Below, in pieces: positions 8,147 through 17,664 of a stretch of DNA of 46,388 nt (its first letter is position 1; every line of letters starts with the position of its first letter). The DNA is from JADKIH01 sp031427625 (lineage in GTDB: Bacteria; Bacteroidota; Bacteroidia; AKYH767-A; 2013-40CM-41-45): assembly GCA_031427625.1 (NCBI GenBank), contig JANPNV010000088.1, forward strand, positions 1-46,388. The letters are read 5' to 3'. The translations under genes and the position numbers were made by a program. The notes below the pieces were generated by a model. It did no database searches. It had not been told where the DNA came from and saw nothing but the letters and a program-made list of their open reading frames with translations.

Positions 8147-9916
8147 ATGAAACAGTTTTTTAAATTCATGTTTGCCTCAATGGCAGGCTTCCTTTTATCC
8201 CTTTTCGTATTGGTATTAATTCTGATCGGAATCGCTGCATCTATGGTGTCTTCCCTGAATGATGGTGAATCTGTCAGTATCAGCGATAACACCATTCTTC
8301 AGATTACATTCGAAAGTGCAATCAAAGAACGGACAGATAAAAATCCACTCAGTGGCTTAGATTTCAGCGGCATCCATAATGATAAAACGCCTGGACTGGA
8401 CGAAATACTAAAGTCGCTGACTAAAGCAAAATCTGACGACAGAATCAAGGGTATTCTACTCGAACTAACAGGCATTGAGGCAGGCATGGCAACAACTGAA
8501 GAAATCAGAAATGCATTGCTGGACTTTAAGAAAAGCGGAAAATTTATTTACGCTTACGGAGAATCTTACTCTCAAAAGGCTTATTACCTGGCAACTGTCG
8601 CTGATAGCATCTATCTCTATCCGACTGGAGATATCGACTTACGCGGACTACATGCAGATCTAATGTTCTTTAAAGGGACTATGGAAAAACTTGAAATCAA
8701 GCCTGAGATTATCCGCCATGGAAAATTTAAGAGTGCAGTTGAACCGTTTATGTATGATAAAATGAGTAATGAAAACAGAGAACAGGTTACCGTTTTCCTT
8801 AATTCGATCTGGAAAAATATACTTAGCGGTATTGCAGTTTCGAGGAATCTGGAAGTAGCAAAACTGCAAGAAATCGCTGATGGCGTTTTGGCAAGAAATG
8901 CTGACGAAGCAGTGAATATGCATCTTGTAGACAAACTTGTTTACTATGATGAGGTATTAGATAATTTGAAAAGAAAGACCGGACAAAAAGAAAAGGACAA
9001 ACTTAATTTTGTGTCCCTGAAAAAATATACCCAGGCATTTGTGAAAGCTGATGATTTCTCGGCAAAGAAAATTGCTGTCGTATATGCATACGGAAATATC
9101 GTAAGCGGCGAAGGCGACGATGACGAATCAGGATCAGACAGGATTGCCAAGGCCTTAAGAAAAGCCCGCCTCGACACGACGATTAAAGCAATTGTATTCA
9201 GAGTTAATTCACCCGGTGGCAGTGCCCTCGCATCTGATGTTATATGGCGTGAAACTGTACTCGCGCAAAAAGCTAAACCATTCATTGTATCGATGGGAGA
9301 TTATGCTGCATCTGGTGGTTATTATATTTCTTGTGTTGCTGATACAATCGTTGCCAGACCAAATACGATAACAGGATCAATCGGTGTCTTCGGATTACTA
9401 TTCAATGCAGAGAATATGTTCAAGAATAAATTAGGCATCACATTCGATAGCGTAAAAACTGGAAAATATGCTGACCTCGGTTCGTTTCACAAACCGATGA
9501 GTGATAAGGAAAGACAAATTATTCAAGACGAAGTAGAAAGAATTTACGATATTTTTATCACGCATGTTTCGGAAGGAAGAAAGATGAGTAAAGCCGCAGT
9601 CGACAGTATAGGCCAGGGAAGAGTGTGGACTGGCATTGATGCAAAACGGCTTGGACTTGTAGACGTTCTCGGCGGGCTGAACGATGCAATAGCTATTGCT
9701 GCAGGAAAGGCAAATCTCACGAAGTACAGAACCATTGCCCTTCCCGAGCAGAAAGAATTTTTCGAGAAGTTAATGCAGGACCTGAATACGGAAGCCCGAA
9801 CTAGTTTTATGAAAGAACAACTGGGCGACGCCTATGAATATTATAAAGGCCTGAATAACCTCGTCAAGCAAAATGGTATTCTGGCTAAGATGCCGATGAC
9901 GCTTGAAATAAAATAA
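8147..9916 (+). CDS. sppA: Signal peptide peptidase SppA, long (67K) form
   Basis: A 589 aa membrane-anchored Ser/Lys protease that degrades cleaved signal peptides. One N-terminal transmembrane helix (about residues 12-34) is followed by two tandem ClpP-like domains. The catalytic Lys is K195 in HGKFKSAVEPF in the first domain and the nucleophile is S389 in YAASGGYYIS in the second, as in E. coli SppA. FRVNSPGGSALASD precedes the nucleophile and probably forms the oxyanion region. A perfect -7 box lies upstream and a strong hairpin terminator follows 37 bp after the stop. Divergent from folK. Confidence 0.95.
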   Translation: MKQFFKFMFASMAGFLLSLFVLVLILIGIAASMVSSLNDGESVSISDNTILQITFESAIKERTDKNPLSGLDFSGIHNDKTPGLDEILKSLTKAKSDDRIKGILLELTGIEAGMATTEEIRNALLDFKKSGKFIYAYGESYSQKAYYLATVADSIYLYPTGDIDLRGLHADLMFFKGTMEKLEIKPEIIRHGKFKSAVEPFMYDKMSNENREQVTVFLNSIWKNILSGIAVSRNLEVAKLQEIADGVLARNADEAVNMHLVDKLVYYDEVLDNLKRKTGQKEKDKLNFVSLKKYTQAFVKADDFSAKKIAVVYAYGNIVSGEGDDDESGSDRIAKALRKARLDTTIKAIVFRVNSPGGSALASDVIWRETVLAQKAKPFIVSMGDYAASGGYYISCVADTIVARPNTITGSIGVFGLLFNAENMFKNKLGITFDSVKTGKYADLGSFHKPMSDKERQIIQDEVERIYDIFITHVSEGRKMSKAAVDSIGQGRVWTGIDAKRLGLVDVLGGLNDAIAIAAGKANLTKYRTIALPEQKEFFEKLMQDLNTEARTSFMKEQLGDAYEYYKGLNNLVKQNGILAKMPMTLEIK

Positions 9917-9953
9917 CGAAAGCAATTCAGTCTTCCTGATTTTATCCGAAATA

Positions 9954-9986
9954 AAAAAGGCATCCTTTGCGGGATGCCTTTTTTAT
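9954..9986. terminator. Bidirectional Rho-independent terminator between sppA and tatA
   Basis: AAAAAAGGCATCC, a short loop, then GGATGCCTTTTTT. The perfect 7 bp GC-containing stem is extended by A/T pairs, giving a T-run in either direction. It serves sppA (+) and can serve tatA (-). Confidence 0.9.
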
Positions 9987-10057
9987 TTACTGAAAAATTT
10001 AACGATAAAAAATTTTCAAAAACGAAAACTTTCAAAATCAAATTTTTTCGGAAATAT

Positions 10058-10297
10058 TCAGTCTTCTATCTTTTTTGGTTCTTCCGGTTTAGATGCTTTT
10101 GGAGCCGGATTTTCGCTTGCTGCATTACGAACTTCGTTCTCTATGCCGCTCATGGCATCTTTAAACTCACGCATTCCTTTGCCTAATCCTTTGGCAAGTT
10201 CAGGAATACGTTTTGATCCAAAAAATAACAGGACAACGATAAGGATGACGAAGATTTCTCCGCCACCAAGGTTGAGAAATAATAGGGTTGGTAACAT
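10058..10297 (-). CDS. tatA: Sec-independent protein translocase TatA/E
   Basis: A 79 aa Tat pore-forming subunit. A short N-terminal segment leads into one transmembrane helix (EIFVILIVVLLFF), the FGSKRIPELAKGLGKGM hinge and amphipathic helix, and a charged C-terminal tail ending in Lys/Glu/Pro-rich sequence. This domain order is diagnostic for TatA rather than TatB, which is longer. No tatC is in the window. The gene is downstream of secDF on the same strand with a 137 bp gap and its own putative -7 box. Confidence 0.92.
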   Translation of the reverse strand: MLPTLLFLNLGGGEIFVILIVVLLFFGSKRIPELAKGLGKGMREFKDAMSGIENEVRNAASENPAPKASKPEEPKKIED

Positions 10298-10313
10298 TTT
10301 CTGTAATTTAAAT

Positions 10314-10321
10314 CAAAGGTA
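10314..10321 (-). promoter_or_regulatory. Putative -7 box of tatA
   Basis: The minus strand reads TACCTTTG, a full match to TAnnTTTG, 16 bp upstream of the tatA ATG. No TTG at the expected -33 position. Confidence 0.4.
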
Positions 10322-10434
10322 TAAATTAATCCTAAGCGAATGACCTTTCCGGATCAGCTCTGGATGCGTTTTTTTGTGAAAGTCCCTAATAGTCAGAAAT
10401 TCAGACGATCAGAAAGCTTAAACGGGCCTACCTG

Positions 10435-13422
10435 TTATTTAATCTCCTTCTTCGCGAAATCCACAACAACTGGTGTTGCAATGCAAATCGACGAATACGT
10501 TCCGATGATAATTCCGATAAGAAGAGCGAATGTGAATCCACGGATTACTTCTCCGCCAAAAATGAATATGGCAAGTAACACGAAGAATATTGTAAGCGAA
10601 GTATTGATCGTACGACTCAGTGTTGCATTGAGGGCATCATTAATAACCTTCTCCTGGTCATGTGCATGATGATGTATGCCCACGAACTCACGTATCCTGT
10701 CAAATACAACCACAGTATCAGTCATCGAATATCCCATTACAGTCAAGATGGCTGCAATGAATGCCTGATCAATCTCCAGTGAAAACGGTAGCAAACCGTT
10801 AAAAATAGAGAAGACAGAAAGTACGATAAGTACATCATGAACAAGAGCGACTACGGCACCAAGTCCGAACTGCCATCTCTTGAATCGGATGAAGATGAAT
10901 ATAAACATCATCGCACAGGAAATTAAGATTGCCCAGACTGCAGAAGACTTGATATCGTCGGCAATGGTAGGTCCTACTTTCTGTGAACTGAGAACATTAT
11001 ATGAAGATCCAATTGTAGCCAGACCTTCTTTAAGTTTATCTGTAACCTTATCTTCTGCATCAGCAGCAACATCATCAATCAGATATGTTGTTGTAATCTT
11101 AACCTGATTTGCTCCGCCGAAAGTTTTTACTTCCGGTGCTTTAGTGAATGGACCTTTCAATGCGTCGATAACCTGCTCTGTTGGAATTGATTTCTCGAAT
11201 CGAACAACATATGTTCTTCCGCCTTCGAAATCCACACCAAAATTAAGACCCTTCATAGCGAAGCCAACAATACCTGCTGCTATTACAGTCCCTGAAATGA
11301 AGTAGTAAAGCTTTCGCTTTCCGACGAAGTCAACATGAATATTTTTGAATAATCCCTTCGTTCTTTTATTCGAGAATTTAATTTCCTTATTTGTAGAAAG
11401 CATCCAATCGAATATAAGTCGCGAAAGGAAGATGGCACAGAATAATGAAGTAAGGATACCGATGACCAATGTCGTAGCAAAACCTTGAATTGGTCCTGTA
11501 CCGAAAATATAAAGGATGATACCCAGGATTAATGTAGTTACGTTGGAGTCAATGATTGATGAATATGCATGCTTGAAACCATCGCTGATAGCCAGACGAA
11601 CTCCTTTGCCGGATGCAAGCTCTTCTCTGATCCTTTCAAAGATCAGGATGTTTGCATCAACAGACATACCAATGATAAGTACGATACCTGCTATTCCCGG
11701 TAATGTTAATACGGCACCTAACGATGCAAGTATTCCCATCACGAAAAATACGTTTGCAAATAGTACTACATCGGCAACGAGGCCTGCATTGTTATAGTAT
11801 GAAACCATAAATAACAAAACAAGGATTAGGGCTATCACGAATGACAGCAATCCTGAACTGATCGCTTCTTGTCCGAGAGTTGGCCCAACTACTGTATCCT
11901 CAACAATCCTTGCCGGAGCCGGTAGTTTTCCCACCTTCAGGATGTTTGCCATGTCTTCCGCTTCTGAAAGAGAGAATTGTCCTGTAATACTAGAACTACC
12001 ACCGGAGATTTCCTGAATTACATTCGGATAGGAATACACATAATCGTCAAGCACAATCGCAATGGATTTATTGACATTATCATGAGTCAATCGTTTCCAG
12101 ATTTTTGCTCCTTCAGCGTTCATCGTCATACTGATTTCCCAGTTGTCAGTAAACTGACCTTTCTGCTTACGTGCGTCGATTATGGCGCTTCCATCAAGAG
12201 GTGCGATTGGATCACGGCTTGGCGTGCGGATTGCGATCAGCTGAACTACTTTTCCTTCAGCGTCAATTGGTTTTACTGACCAGATTGGTCTGAATTCACG
12301 AGGGAATTTTGATCGCACCTGCTCCATAGCTAAGATGCGGTTTACTTTACCAGTATCTTTTACCAGACTAGAACCGATGACCGGACCTTTGCGAAGCTCT
12401 GACTGGCTTTGAGCATTTTGTTGAACAGCTGGAGCAAGAACCGAATAAAGTGGGTTCTCCTTAGCAAATTCTTCAAAAGACTTTTGTCCAGCGGCTGCAC
12501 TGGTATCTTTATTAGTCGTGTCGTTATTTTTTGCTCCAAGCTGCGACATCAATGAATTAGATGTATCAACAGGTGCTGTACCTGCTTGCTTTAAAGTATC
12601 CGTTTTAGGATTTAATGTGTCAGGGTTAAGACTGGCGGTTGTCATCGTGTCCCCTGCACCCATGCTTTTAAGAAGCTTATTAACCTCTTCCAGGATCGGG
12701 AAGATATCCTTGTTATCATATGTCTCCCAGAACTCCAGTTTGGCAGTTCCCTGAAGAAGTCTTCTAACACGATCTGGCTCTTTTATACCCGGCAATTCAA
12801 CAAGAATTCTTTGGTTGCCAAGTTTCTGAACATTCGGCTGTGTTACACCAAACTTATCAATTCTGGTTTTCAAGATCTGGTAAGTACGGTCGAAGGCTGC
12901 ATCAGCTTCCTTCTGAATTAATTTTTTAACGTCATCGTTACTGGAATTGAAGTTGATCTTTTCCTGTAACTCTTTGGTAGCAAAAATAGCTGCCAGACGT
13001 GCATTGGGATCAAGTTTCTGGAACTCATCAACAAAAAGTGAAACGAAATCCTTCGTACTCTTCGACTGCGCTATCTGGGCATTTTCCAAAGCCTTGTTGA
13101 ACGTGCCGTCCTTGCTGTGATTAGCCATAGACCGAATCATATCGACGAGAGAAACTTCCATCGTTACGTTCATACCACCCTTAAGATCGAGTCCTAAGTT
13201 GATTTCATTCTCTTTACATCTTTTATATGTAAAACCGAAAAGCGGATATGCCGGTAGCGTGCTAACCGAATCTAAATACGTTTTCTCTTTTAACGGATCA
13301 CCGTTGGCATACTTTCTTGCTTTGTTTTCTACATTGCGAGTGACAAATGTAAAGCTGAGTTGGTATAGACATACCACAGCCAACAGAATCGCAAATAACT
13401 TTACTGCGCCTTTGCTTTGCAT
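10435..13422 (-). CDS. secDF: Fused protein translocase subunit SecDF
   Basis: At 995 aa this is SecD and SecF in one chain, a form common in Bacteroidota. It uses the proton gradient to help SecYEG pull out exported proteins. SecD part: TM1 near residues 7-28, LGLDLKGGMNVTMEV (about 77-91), a periplasmic P1 domain with a Ser/Thr/Gln-rich insert around residues 250-340, then a six-helix bundle with SVDANILIFERIREEL. SecF part from about residue 690: LNFGVDFEGGRTYVVRFE, then TVMGYSMTDTVVVFDRIREF with its conserved acidic residue, and a short basic C-terminus (FAKKEIK). It is preceded by a well-spaced promoter. Neighbour tatA is also an export component. Confidence 0.97.
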   Translation of the reverse strand: MQSKGAVKLFAILLAVVCLYQLSFTFVTRNVENKARKYANGDPLKEKTYLDSVSTLPAYPLFGFTYKRCKENEINLGLDLKGGMNVTMEVSLVDMIRSMANHSKDGTFNKALENAQIAQSKSTKDFVSLFVDEFQKLDPNARLAAIFATKELQEKINFNSSNDDVKKLIQKEADAAFDRTYQILKTRIDKFGVTQPNVQKLGNQRILVELPGIKEPDRVRRLLQGTAKLEFWETYDNKDIFPILEEVNKLLKSMGAGDTMTTASLNPDTLNPKTDTLKQAGTAPVDTSNSLMSQLGAKNNDTTNKDTSAAAGQKSFEEFAKENPLYSVLAPAVQQNAQSQSELRKGPVIGSSLVKDTGKVNRILAMEQVRSKFPREFRPIWSVKPIDAEGKVVQLIAIRTPSRDPIAPLDGSAIIDARKQKGQFTDNWEISMTMNAEGAKIWKRLTHDNVNKSIAIVLDDYVYSYPNVIQEISGGSSSITGQFSLSEAEDMANILKVGKLPAPARIVEDTVVGPTLGQEAISSGLLSFVIALILVLLFMVSYYNNAGLVADVVLFANVFFVMGILASLGAVLTLPGIAGIVLIIGMSVDANILIFERIREELASGKGVRLAISDGFKHAYSSIIDSNVTTLILGIILYIFGTGPIQGFATTLVIGILTSLFCAIFLSRLIFDWMLSTNKEIKFSNKRTKGLFKNIHVDFVGKRKLYYFISGTVIAAGIVGFAMKGLNFGVDFEGGRTYVVRFEKSIPTEQVIDALKGPFTKAPEVKTFGGANQVKITTTYLIDDVAADAEDKVTDKLKEGLATIGSSYNVLSSQKVGPTIADDIKSSAVWAILISCAMMFIFIFIRFKRWQFGLGAVVALVHDVLIVLSVFSIFNGLLPFSLEIDQAFIAAILTVMGYSMTDTVVVFDRIREFVGIHHHAHDQEKVINDALNATLSRTINTSLTIFFVLLAIFIFGGEVIRGFTFALLIGIIIGTYSSICIATPVVVDFAKKEIK

Positions 13423-13470
13423 GGATAAACTTGAAATTTAAACTGAATGAACTTAATTTTTTAGAGCGTG

Positions 13471-13500
13471 CAAAGATAGAATAACATGGGTAATATCCAA
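13471..13500 (-). promoter_or_regulatory. Bacteroidota-type promoter for secDF
   Basis: On the minus strand TTG (13498-13500) is followed after 19 bp by TATCTTTG (13471-13478), an exact -7 match. The predicted start of transcription is about 42 nt upstream of the secDF ATG. Confidence 0.6.
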
Positions 13501-13577
13501 TTCAGGCTTTAAATGAATAAATTGAGGTGTCAGACAGGTGAATATCAGGACTAAAGGTCTCTGGGCACCCCGTCCAT

Positions 13578-13739
13578 TTACTTCAAAAATTTCTCTGCCA
13601 TTGAAATACCAATCTCCGATTTACGCAGGATATAAAATAAAAGCATCGAACAAAATACAAGCTGAAATAGTAGAAAAGATATCTTAAAAAAATGATTTCT
13701 AAACCTGATGTTGTTCCTGCTGATGTTGTAATTATTCAT
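13578..13739 (-). CDS. Possible small single-pass membrane protein, 53 aa
   Basis: An ATG-started minus-strand frame of 53 codons ending in TAA within an otherwise unexplained gap. The product has a basic N-terminus (residues 1-19 with R8, R12, R14, K19), one hydrophobic stretch ISFLLFQLVFCSMLLFYIL (20-38) and a polar tail RKSEIGISMAEKFLK. This order (basic, hydrophobic, polar) is what a real small inner-membrane protein would show. However, no Shine-Dalgarno or clear promoter is seen, and a frame of this length can occur by chance in AT-rich DNA. It could also be the degraded end of a larger membrane gene. I recognise no family. Confidence 0.3.
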   Translation of the reverse strand: MNNYNISRNNIRFRNHFFKISFLLFQLVFCSMLLFYILRKSEIGISMAEKFLK

Positions 13740-13904
13740 GCCAATATTTTATTGCAAATTAATAACACTTGACTCCGTGTGTCGGACAATTAAATTGATA
13801 TTCTTACAGAGTAGAGTGTAATTCCGAGAAAATCGTTGGGTGCATCTTACATTTAAGCAGGAGGATTTTTGTAACTTGTGCTCCTAATAATAAAATAGAA
13901 GAAA

Positions 13905-16172
13905 ATGGCTTTTGATATTGAAATGATTAAGCAGGTTTATACCAACCTAGCTCAAAAAATTAATAATGCCAGCAAGGTTGTAGGAAGACCCCTTACTCTT
14001 ACAGAAAAAATACTTTATTCACATCTGTCGTCACCACTTCCTGCGAAAGCTTTTGAACGTGGTAGTTCTTATGTAGATTTTAATCCTGACCGTGTAGCTA
14101 TGCAGGATGCTACTGCTCAGATGGCCTTACTTCAATTTATGCAGGCAGGACGAAGCACTGTCGCTGTCCCCTCCACCGTTCATTGTGATCACCTGATACT
14201 AGCTAAAGCCGGTGCAAAGGAAGACCTTCATGTCGCTCTCGAAAAAAATAAAGAAGTATTTGATTTTCTGGCATCCGTATCTAATAAATATGGAATTGGT
14301 TTTTGGAAACCTGGTGCGGGAATTATCCATCAGGTTATCCTGGAGAATTATGCATTCCCCGGAGGACTGATGATTGGCACTGACTCACACACTGTAAATG
14401 CAGGTGGCTTGGGAATGATTGCCATCGGTGTTGGCGGCGCTGATGCCTGCGATGTAATGGCAGGACTTCCCTGGGAGCTTAAGTTCCCTAAAATCATCGG
14501 AGTTAAGCTTACCGGTAAACTGAGCGGCTGGACATCAGCCAAAGACGTTATACTCAAAGTGGCGGGCATTCTTACTGTTAAAGGTGGTACCGATAAAATT
14601 CTTGAATACTTCGGCCCGGGAGCCGATAGCCTTTCTTGTACGGGCAAAGGCACTATCTGTAATATGGGCGCTGAGATCGGTGCTACTACATCCATTTTTG
14701 GCTATGACGAAAAGATGTCAATATATCTGAAGGGAACAGGCCGAAAAGAGATTGCTGACCTTGCTGATACTGTTGCTTCACATCTTCGGGGAGATAAAGA
14801 AGTTTATGAAAATCCGGAAAAATATTTTGACGAAGTCGTTGAGATAAATCTATCTGAACTCGAACCTCATATTAATGGTCCGTTTACACCGGATCTTGCA
14901 TGGCCGATTTCCAAATTTGCTCAGGCAGTAAAGGATAATAACTGGCCGACGAAACTCGAAGTAGGACTAATCGGATCATGCACAAATTCTTCCTACGAAG
15001 ATATCAGCCGTGCTGCATCCATTGCAAAGCAGGCCGCTGAAGCAGGAATAAAAACTGTATCTGAATTTACAATAACACCGGGATCTGAACTTGTACGTTA
15101 TACTGTTGAACGCGACGGATATTTGGGAATGTTCGAAAAAATCGGCGGTGTAGTTCTTGCCAATGCCTGTGGTCCTTGCATCGGTCAATGGGCACGTCAT
15201 TCAAACGATCCAGCGAGGAAGAACTCTATCATAACTTCCTTCAACAGAAATTTCGCTAAACGAAATGATGGCAATCCAAACACACATGCTTTCGTAGCTT
15301 CACCAGAAATCGTCACAGCAATGACTCTTGCAGGGGATCTTTCATTTAATCCGCTCACAGATACTCTTACTAATTCCAAAGGAGAAAAAATAAAGCTAAA
15401 AGAACCTGAAGGAATTGAAATGCCTGTCAAAGGTTTTGCAGTTGAAGACTCGGGATATCAGAAACCAGCTGATGATGGAAGCAAAGTCAGAGTCATTGTG
15501 TCGCCTACTTCAGACCGATTACAATTACTGGAACCGTTTTCTGCCTGGGAAGGAACGGATATAACCGGACTAAACCTTCTTATCAAGGTAAAAGGAAAAT
15601 GCACCACTGATCATATTTCTATGGCAGGCCCCTGGTTAAAATATCGCGGTCATCTCGATAACATCTCGAACAACATGCTTATCGGAGCAATTAACTCTTT
15701 CAACGATGAATCCGATAAAGTTAAAAATCAAATTACCGGTGAATATGATTCTGTACCAAAAGTTCAACGCGCTTATAAAGCTGCCGGAATTGGTTCTATT
15801 GTAGTCGGTGACGAGAACTATGGTGAAGGCTCATCGCGTGAACATGCGGCTATGGAACCACGACATCTCGGAGTTAGAGCTATCCTTGTAAAATCGTTTG
15901 CACGTATTCATGAAACGAATCTTAAGAAACAAGGAATGCTTGCAATTACATTTTCTGACAAAAATGATTATAGTAAAATCAGAGAAGATGATACGATCGA
16001 CATTACTGGTTTGAATAATTTTAAAGCAGGAATTCAATTGACTGTCACACTTCACCATAAAGACGGGAAAGCAGAAAGCTTCAAAGTAGACCACTCTTAT
16101 AACAGTAATCAGATTGAATGGTTTAAAGCCGGTGGCGCTTTGAATATTATCAGGGCAAATGTAAACGCCTAA
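13905..16172 (+). CDS. acn: Aconitate hydratase, mitochondrial type
   Basis: A 755 aa TCA-cycle enzyme interconverting citrate and isocitrate with a [4Fe-4S] cluster. Cluster ligands are C359 (LIGSCTNSS) and C422/C425 (ANACGPCIGQW), nearly the same numbering as mitochondrial aconitase. Other active-site blocks are VPSTVHCDHL, GTDSHTVNAGGLG and the C-terminal swivel-domain GDENYGEGSSREHAA. It lacks the extra length of AcnA/IRP (about 890 aa) and the domain order of AcnB. The start has a purine-rich stretch (GAAGAAA) upstream. The FAD-binding protein gene follows 61 bp downstream on the same strand, though its role seems unrelated. Confidence 0.97.
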   Translation: MAFDIEMIKQVYTNLAQKINNASKVVGRPLTLTEKILYSHLSSPLPAKAFERGSSYVDFNPDRVAMQDATAQMALLQFMQAGRSTVAVPSTVHCDHLILAKAGAKEDLHVALEKNKEVFDFLASVSNKYGIGFWKPGAGIIHQVILENYAFPGGLMIGTDSHTVNAGGLGMIAIGVGGADACDVMAGLPWELKFPKIIGVKLTGKLSGWTSAKDVILKVAGILTVKGGTDKILEYFGPGADSLSCTGKGTICNMGAEIGATTSIFGYDEKMSIYLKGTGRKEIADLADTVASHLRGDKEVYENPEKYFDEVVEINLSELEPHINGPFTPDLAWPISKFAQAVKDNNWPTKLEVGLIGSCTNSSYEDISRAASIAKQAAEAGIKTVSEFTITPGSELVRYTVERDGYLGMFEKIGGVVLANACGPCIGQWARHSNDPARKNSIITSFNRNFAKRNDGNPNTHAFVASPEIVTAMTLAGDLSFNPLTDTLTNSKGEKIKLKEPEGIEMPVKGFAVEDSGYQKPADDGSKVRVIVSPTSDRLQLLEPFSAWEGTDITGLNLLIKVKGKCTTDHISMAGPWLKYRGHLDNISNNMLIGAINSFNDESDKVKNQITGEYDSVPKVQRAYKAAGIGSIVVGDENYGEGSSREHAAMEPRHLGVRAILVKSFARIHETNLKKQGMLAITFSDKNDYSKIREDDTIDITGLNNFKAGIQLTVTLHHKDGKAESFKVDHSYNSNQIEWFKAGGALNIIRANVNA

Positions 16173-16233
16173 AAGAAAAATTAACGTTAGAAAATTTCTG
16201 ACAATAGGACACTTGTTAAAGGAAAAAATATTG

Positions 16234-17637
16234 GTGAAGTCTGATTCTGGTATTTCTGTGGTTATCGCCGGCGGTGGATTCTGCGGGCTAATGACGCTCG
16301 TAAACCTTATCAAAAAATCGAGCCATAAAATCAATATTACATTAATTAATAAAGGATATCCTCTCGCCAGAGGTGTAGCCTTTCACTCATATTCAGAGCT
16401 GCATCTACTAAACGTCGAAGCAAGAAACATGAGTGCCTTTGCTGATCAACCGGAACATTTTGTAGAATGGTGCAGAAGCTATAATGAAGTCGGAACCCAT
16501 GCTGATGATATACCTACTACATACTTCCCAAGAAACTTATATGGAAAATATCTTTTAGACATTTTCAATTCGTCAATTTCAGATCTTGATCCGAATATAA
16601 AAGTAAATCTGGTTGACGACGAAATGTCGGACATTGAAAAAAACGAAGAATCTTTTATTGTCTATACTTCTCAAGGCAAGAAAATACAAGCCGATAAAAT
16701 CGTACTCGCTACAGGGAATTGCGAGCCTGGACCTCCGGTACTTAATAATCCGGAATTTATCAAAAGCAAAAAATATTTTTCAAATCCCTGGTCGGAACAA
16801 GCCGTACTTAACCTGAAAAATAATGACGACGTACTAATCATCGGCAGCGGGCTTACAATGGCCGACGTAATTATCGGTCTCAGAGAAAAGGATTTCACAG
16901 GGAAAATAATTTCGCTTTCTCCTCATGGATTTAACATCCTTCCACATCGTAAATCTACACCTCAACGATACATACTCGACGAACTAAATCCGCCATACAC
17001 CCTCGAAAATTTATTCAGATTATTTTACAAACATATTCGTCAGGCCAGAAAGCATGGACAATCCGGCGAAACAGTCGTAGACGCCATCCGTGCAAAAACA
17101 CAGGAAATATGGCAAAACATTTCTCACGACGATAAGAAAAAGTTCATGACTCATTTACGTCATATCTGGGGCGTTGCCAGACATCGGCTTCCGTCAAAAA
17201 TCCATTCGCAAATTCAACAAATGATCCAAGATAAAAAACTGGAAATCATTGCCGGGAGAATAAAAAATATTAATGACTGCGAAAATGGAATTGAAGTAAT
17301 CGCCCAACGAAGAAAAGACCAATCGGAATTAGTTATAAAAGTAGCTCGTATAATTAATTGTACAGGACCACAGACAGATATCAGAAAACAAAACAGTGCA
17401 CTTTATAATTCGCTTTTAAAAAAAGGAATGATACGACCGGATGAAATGAATCTTGGTATAGATGCCAATTCTGAATTCCAGGTAATCGAAGCCAACAATA
17501 ATACATGCGAATCTATTTATGCTATTGGCTCTCTGCTGAAAGGAAAACTTTGGGAAAGCACAGCTGTTCCCGAGTTACGTAGTCAGGCCTCAAGACTTGC
17601 CGATGCTCTCGTTAAGGTATCAGCGATTGAACTATAG
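16234..17637 (+). CDS. FAD/NAD(P)-binding protein (NAD_binding_9 / YdhS-like)
   Basis: A flavoprotein-like protein of about 467 aa. The dinucleotide-binding Rossmann motif is at the very N-terminus (VVIAGGGFCGLMTL), followed by the family-typical LARGVAFHSYSELHLLNV, which resembles the substrate-side motif of YdhS-like proteins. A second nucleotide-binding site appears as DDVLIIGSGLTMAD, and a late INCTGPQTDIR / YAIGSLLKGKLWES segment contacts FAD in related enzymes. The biochemical reaction of this family is not settled. No ATG start exists: GTG at 16234 or TTG at 16231 follow AAAGGA by 7-10 nt, and a TTG at 16213 would add seven residues. It ends 27 bp from a convergent T9SS gene. Confidence 0.8.
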   Translation: MKSDSGISVVIAGGGFCGLMTLVNLIKKSSHKINITLINKGYPLARGVAFHSYSELHLLNVEARNMSAFADQPEHFVEWCRSYNEVGTHADDIPTTYFPRNLYGKYLLDIFNSSISDLDPNIKVNLVDDEMSDIEKNEESFIVYTSQGKKIQADKIVLATGNCEPGPPVLNNPEFIKSKKYFSNPWSEQAVLNLKNNDDVLIIGSGLTMADVIIGLREKDFTGKIISLSPHGFNILPHRKSTPQRYILDELNPPYTLENLFRLFYKHIRQARKHGQSGETVVDAIRAKTQEIWQNISHDDKKKFMTHLRHIWGVARHRLPSKIHSQIQQMIQDKKLEIIAGRIKNINDCENGIEVIAQRRKDQSELVIKVARIINCTGPQTDIRKQNSALYNSLLKKGMIRPDEMNLGIDANSEFQVIEANNNTCESIYAIGSLLKGKLWESTAVPELRSQASRLADALVKVSAIEL

Positions 17638-17664
17638 CAGGAATTCATCCCCAGAAAACTGTTT

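Larger units (their letters stand above)
13423..13904. other. Intergenic region between secDF and aconitase (482 bp)
   Basis: This holds the secDF promoter (13471-13500), a possible 53-codon minus-strand ORF (13578-13739) and the aconitase leader. A weak AGGAG/CTCCT inverted pair (13859-13863 and 13881-13885) lies just before the aconitase start. No RNA gene, riboswitch or repeat was recognised, and I could not place a convincing aconitase promoter. Confidence 0.6.

Noticed and set aside
13859..13885. Riboswitch or RBS-sequestering hairpin before aconitase
   Set aside because: Only a 5 bp stem with a 17 nt loop; no conserved RNA pattern recognised.
15831..16334. 167 aa minus-strand reading frame
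   Set aside because: It lies almost entirely opposite aconitase and the FAD-binding gene, whose frames are clearly real.
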